Of a stretch of DNA of 64,000 bases, positions 61,100 through 64,000 are shown one piece after another. How positions within the stretch are numbered: the stretch's first letter is position 1; every line of letters begins with the position of its first letter. Where the stretch lies: NCBI GenBank assembly GCA_964019135.1, contig OZ025248.1, positions 71,554,119 through 71,618,118 of the forward strand, in the 5' to 3' direction. The stretch comes from Arenicola marina. Taxonomy: Eukaryota > Annelida > Polychaeta > Arenicolidae. The notes below the pieces were generated by a model, which ran no database searches, was not told the DNA's origin, and saw only the letters and a program-made list of their open reading frames with translations. The position numbers and the translations under genes are program-made.

Positions 61100-64000
61100 C
61101 TAACATATTGTTCCTGAGTTCATATGCACTATATAATTTATTTACAACAGCATATATGATATTTCGAATTTCTACAACACAGACGATCCAAAGTAAAATT
61201 TTAAGAAAGCTAAATACCTATTCCGTGCGTACGTGGCAGACATAACAATATGAGGCTTCACAACATGCCTTATAACCGATTAATAAATGGTCCTTAATAT
61301 GAGACGCATAACTTTTCAGCAAATGTGTGGTTGCTTTGCTAATGATATGCGGAGGGGTGTTGTTTAGGTGATAGATGAGACTATGTCTTAAGGTAAGTTG
61401 ACAGAATTTGTGTTTGGTAGTCGGGATATGAAATGTGTGGTTTTGTCTTGTGTTATGATTATGTAAGTCATTTATCTTGAGGAATGTCATGTGTTCGAGA
61501 AAGTAAGCTGGTAGGTTATTATTGATGAATTGGTGGTAAAATTTAAGTTGTTGTAATGTATGTATATCTTTTAGTTTCCAGATTTTGAGATATTTGAATA
61601 TGGGGTCCGTGTGTGCAATATAATGACTTTTTGTTATAATCCTAATTGCCCGTTTTGGAATTTTAAATAACCGGTCAACTCGATATCCCCATGCCAGTAT
61701 GCAGTAATAGAGTTGACTCTGAAACAGTGACATATATATGGTATACAGTATGTGTTGGGGAAGGAAGTTTCCTAGCCTCTTTAGGATACCAACAACTTTG
61801 CTTAGTTTTGCAGCAAGTTTCTTTGTATGGCTGTGCCATGTTAAATGTTTATCTATAGTTAGTCCTAGCAGATCAAAGGTATCGACGCACTCTAGTTTGT
61901 TCCTAGCAATGTATAGTTCTGGAATTTTTACTTTTTTCTGGGGCTTGTAGAGTACCATGTATTTAGTTTTTGTTATGTTTAGGCACAGATCATTTACCTT
62001 TAACCAATTGTTTATCTTGGATAATTCATCATTTATGTTTTGCGCTTCATTTTTAATCCCAGTTATTGATGCATCCAGTGTACTAAACAGTGTAGTATCG
62101 TCAACGTATACTATAAACTTAAAAACATCACTAGCGTGGGGTAAATCATTGGTATAGATTATAAAGAAGAGCGGCCCTAGGATTGAACCTTGTGGAACCC
62201 CGCGTGTGACAGGCGTTTCTTCAGATCGTATATTATCTATCATAACGTACTGTTCGCGATTATCTAGATAACGTTTTAGGAGATTTAGAGCAGTTCCAGA
62301 TACGCCATAGTGATGCAGTTTGTTTAATAAAATGTTATGATTTAATGTATAAAATGCTTTGGATACATCCAGATATATATGAATAGAAATTTTACCTTCA
62401 TCAAGCTTTTGCATAGTTCTGTCTATCAGTTCTAATGTAGCATGTTCAGTGGAGTGTTTTTTTCTGAACCCATACTGGTTAGAGTTAAAGAGTTTTTGCT
62501 TCTGAAAATGGTCATACAAGAAGGTAAATATAATTTTCTCGAAGATTTTAGAAATTGCTGGTAATAGAGATATTGGTCGATAGTTATCGATATTTGTGTT
62601 ATCATCTTTTTTGAAGACTGGAATTACCTTGGCCAGTTTTAACTGGTCGGGGAAGATCCCTGTCGTCAGGCATTGACTGATGATCAGAGTAATACTCTCA
62701 CATAATTCTTCCTTGACTATCTTGAGCAATTTTACCGAGATTCCATCGTGACCTGAACTTGATTTGGATTTTAATTCATTTATGGCCCCCAAGGTCTGGG
62801 CTTTATTTACTTCTGTGAAACATAGTTTATTTAATGTGGGTAGAGGTTTCAAATAAGACTCGTAGGGTGTTGAGTTTGCGCAATCTAAATTGCCGCAGAT
62901 AGTTGCGCCGATATTGACGAAGAAACTATTGAACTTATCTGTTATCAGTTGTCTATTTTCCATCGGCTTGCCCTCGATATTAAACTAGTCCGGAAAGTCT
63001 TTCGTGTCCTTTTTATTATTCAGTAAGCATTTGATTTTCTCTCCATGTTCCTTTAATATCATTTTTGCACTTGTCAAAGCGTTTAAGGTAATAATGAGTT
63101 TTAGCTTGTGCAATCAACTTTTTTAGCATTATGTTATAAGTCTTTTAATTCGTCTTCAATGTTCCATACTGCATGGAATCTGGTAGCGTTGCTTTTAGCC
63201 TCCTGTAAAGTTTGTCTCTAAAGGAAATAGATTTGATAATTCCCTGCGTAACCCAAATCGATTTCTTATGTTTATGCTTATTAAATTTGATTAGTTTACT
63301 TGGCAAGAGATCACGCTTGGCCTTTGTGAGTACATCCCTGTAGTATTTTGTAGTTGATGTTTGGATCGGCGTGCATATCATTTTCCATTTTGCTGTTAAT
63401 TTCTGCTTTTGCAAGATGTGCTTTAAAGTTAAGAAGGGAACTCTGGTCCCTTTTTTCTACCTGTACATGGGTCGGAGTTTTGTGAGAAAGTCGGATATTA
63501 AGATTGAAGGAAATAAAATATGGCAAATGGTCAGACAAACCTTTGATTAGTATACCAGCAGTTGTACTTAATGTGTTCGGAGTCAGTTTACAGAGAAAAT
63601 TGTCAATTAAAGTTCCCCTATATCTGGACAGTCTTGTTGGGAGAGTTATCAGGGGGAAAGAGCTTCGGGAAAGAACGGTGTCGAAGTACTCACTTAAAAC
63701 TGGTTTTTTATTCAGACTGAGAAGATCTATATTATAATCGCCTGCAATGATAACCTCGCAAGGGTTTTTCTCAAGATGGTGAAGGGTAAAAGATAATTAT
63801 GTTGTAAACTGAATATAATTATCATTTATATTACGGGGAGGCCGATAAATATTTCCTGATATCACTTTTTTCTCTGTGGAGTGCCGCCCCGCGACTTCTA
63901 TAAATTGCCCTTCCCATATATCAGATCGAACATGTGGGGAAATAGTTTTGTACTTAAGCTTGTTGTTTAAATATATAATCAGCCCACCACGAGCAATACA
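61100..64000 (-). mobile_element. CR1/jockey-like LINE, continues past the right edge
   Basis: Read leftwards from 64000: endonuclease C-terminal half (RGGLIIYLNN, IAGDYNIDLLSL near 63750, LSDHLPYFISF near 63520), a connecting region with frame breaks (62964-63310), then a long RT frame (61218-62963). A short 3' UTR follows with an AATAAA-type signal near 61138 on the - strand. The 5' end lies outside the window. Confidence 0.9.
61218..62963 (-). CDS. LINE reverse transcriptase, 581 codons
   Basis: RT blocks in order: SSSGHDGISVKLLK, LAKVIPVFKKDD, NYRPISLLPAISKIFEK, GFRKKHSTEHA, YLDVSKAFYTLNH (motif A Asp kept, the usual Asp after KAF is Tyr), GVPQGSILGPLFFIIY, VYVDDTTLF (active-site YVDD) and CLNITKTKYM. 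The C-terminal half matches the CR1/L2-group ORF2 tail. The frame is unbroken, so the copy is relatively young, but a stop just upstream (near 62985) and shifts at 63000-63310 separate it from its endonuclease. It copies its own RNA at nicked target DNA in intact relatives. Confidence 0.88.
   Translation of the reverse strand: MENRQLITDKFNSFFVNIGATICGNLDCANSTPYESYLKPLPTLNKLCFTEVNKAQTLGAINELKSKSSSGHDGISVKLLKIVKEELCESITLIISQCLTTGIFPDQLKLAKVIPVFKKDDNTNIDNYRPISLLPAISKIFEKIIFTFLYDHFQKQKLFNSNQYGFRKKHSTEHATLELIDRTMQKLDEGKISIHIYLDVSKAFYTLNHNILLNKLHHYGVSGTALNLLKRYLDNREQYVMIDNIRSEETPVTRGVPQGSILGPLFFIIYTNDLPHASDVFKFIVYVDDTTLFSTLDASITGIKNEAQNINDELSKINNWLKVNDLCLNITKTKYMVLYKPQKKVKIPELYIARNKLECVDTFDLLGLTIDKHLTWHSHTKKLAAKLSKVVGILKRLGNFLPQHILYTIYMSLFQSQLYYCILAWGYRVDRLFKIPKRAIRIITKSHYIAHTDPIFKYLKIWKLKDIHTLQQLKFYHQFINNNLPAYFLEHMTFLKINDLHNHNTRQNHTFHIPTTKHKFCQLTLRHSLIYHLNNTPPHIISKATTHLLKSYASHIKDHLLIGYKACCEASYCYVCHVRTE

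Noticed and set aside
1..64000. CRISPR arrays, bacterial operons, rRNA genes
   Set aside because: Tandem repeats here lack unique spacers, genes are spliced, and no rRNA-like conserved blocks were seen.

Overview
The window reads as nuclear DNA of an animal, most likely a marine invertebrate deuterostome such as a lancelet. That placement is an inference, not a database result. It rests on spliced genes with GT-AG introns, a macro-domain PARP gene with partial copies nearby, a secreted VWD/C8/TIL/EGF/LamG gene of zonadhesin or IgGFc-binding-protein type, several clades of LINEs, a Gmr1-like Gypsy element, tRNA-like SINE pieces, many MITE hairpins and long C/G runs. There is no operon structure.

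Two host genes can be assembled exon by exon with matching splice phases. (1) A + strand macro-domain ADP-ribosyltransferase (ATG 9800 to TGA 19407, nine exons, 436 codons before the stop) has a TATA box 119 bp upstream. Its fifth intron holds a tandem 982-bp repeat element and a dead LINE. Pieces of this family are scattered around it: a duplicated promoter and first exon at 8870-9036, an inverted copy of the last catalytic exon at 4358-4548, and the first two macro exons of a paralogue at 26624-27297. (2) A - strand secreted multidomain protein runs from ATG 56920 to TAA 34938 and is predicted at 1138 aa. It has a signal peptide, two tandem VWD-C8-TIL-VWC-like cassettes separated by two EGF-like modules, a short Cys-rich linker and a C-terminal LamG/concanavalin-like domain. 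The two cassettes come from a genomic duplication (45745-50513 and 50963-55764). All six exon types begin and end so that the cassette is phase 1-1 and the duplication keeps the frame.

The rest is mostly mobile DNA. 1-9500: minisatellites, palindromic hairpins, a MITE and relics of the PARP family. 11746-16735: repeat element and LINE inside the PARP gene. 21191-22848: Ty3/Gypsy pol relic. 24788-30400: MITEs, tandem repeats and a tRNA-like SINE. 30496-33293: 5'-truncated L1/Tx1-type LINE with a 16-bp target-site duplication. 35678-42965: Gmr1-like Gypsy element with a truncated 5' LTR, a deleted reverse transcriptase and a 2.8-kb TIR element nested in it, all within the last intron of the secreted-protein gene. 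58031-61045: hAT-like MITE, CATAGAATTT arrays and SINE pieces. 61100-64000: CR1/jockey-like LINE running off the right edge.

The most unusual structure is in the secreted-protein gene. Arrays of a roughly 68-bp unit, each carrying a 3' splice acceptor and the first half of an EGF exon, precede the full EGF exon in both duplicates. In one duplicate that EGF exon has both a nonsense codon and a destroyed donor, yet its phase 1-1 symmetry would let it be skipped without loss of frame.
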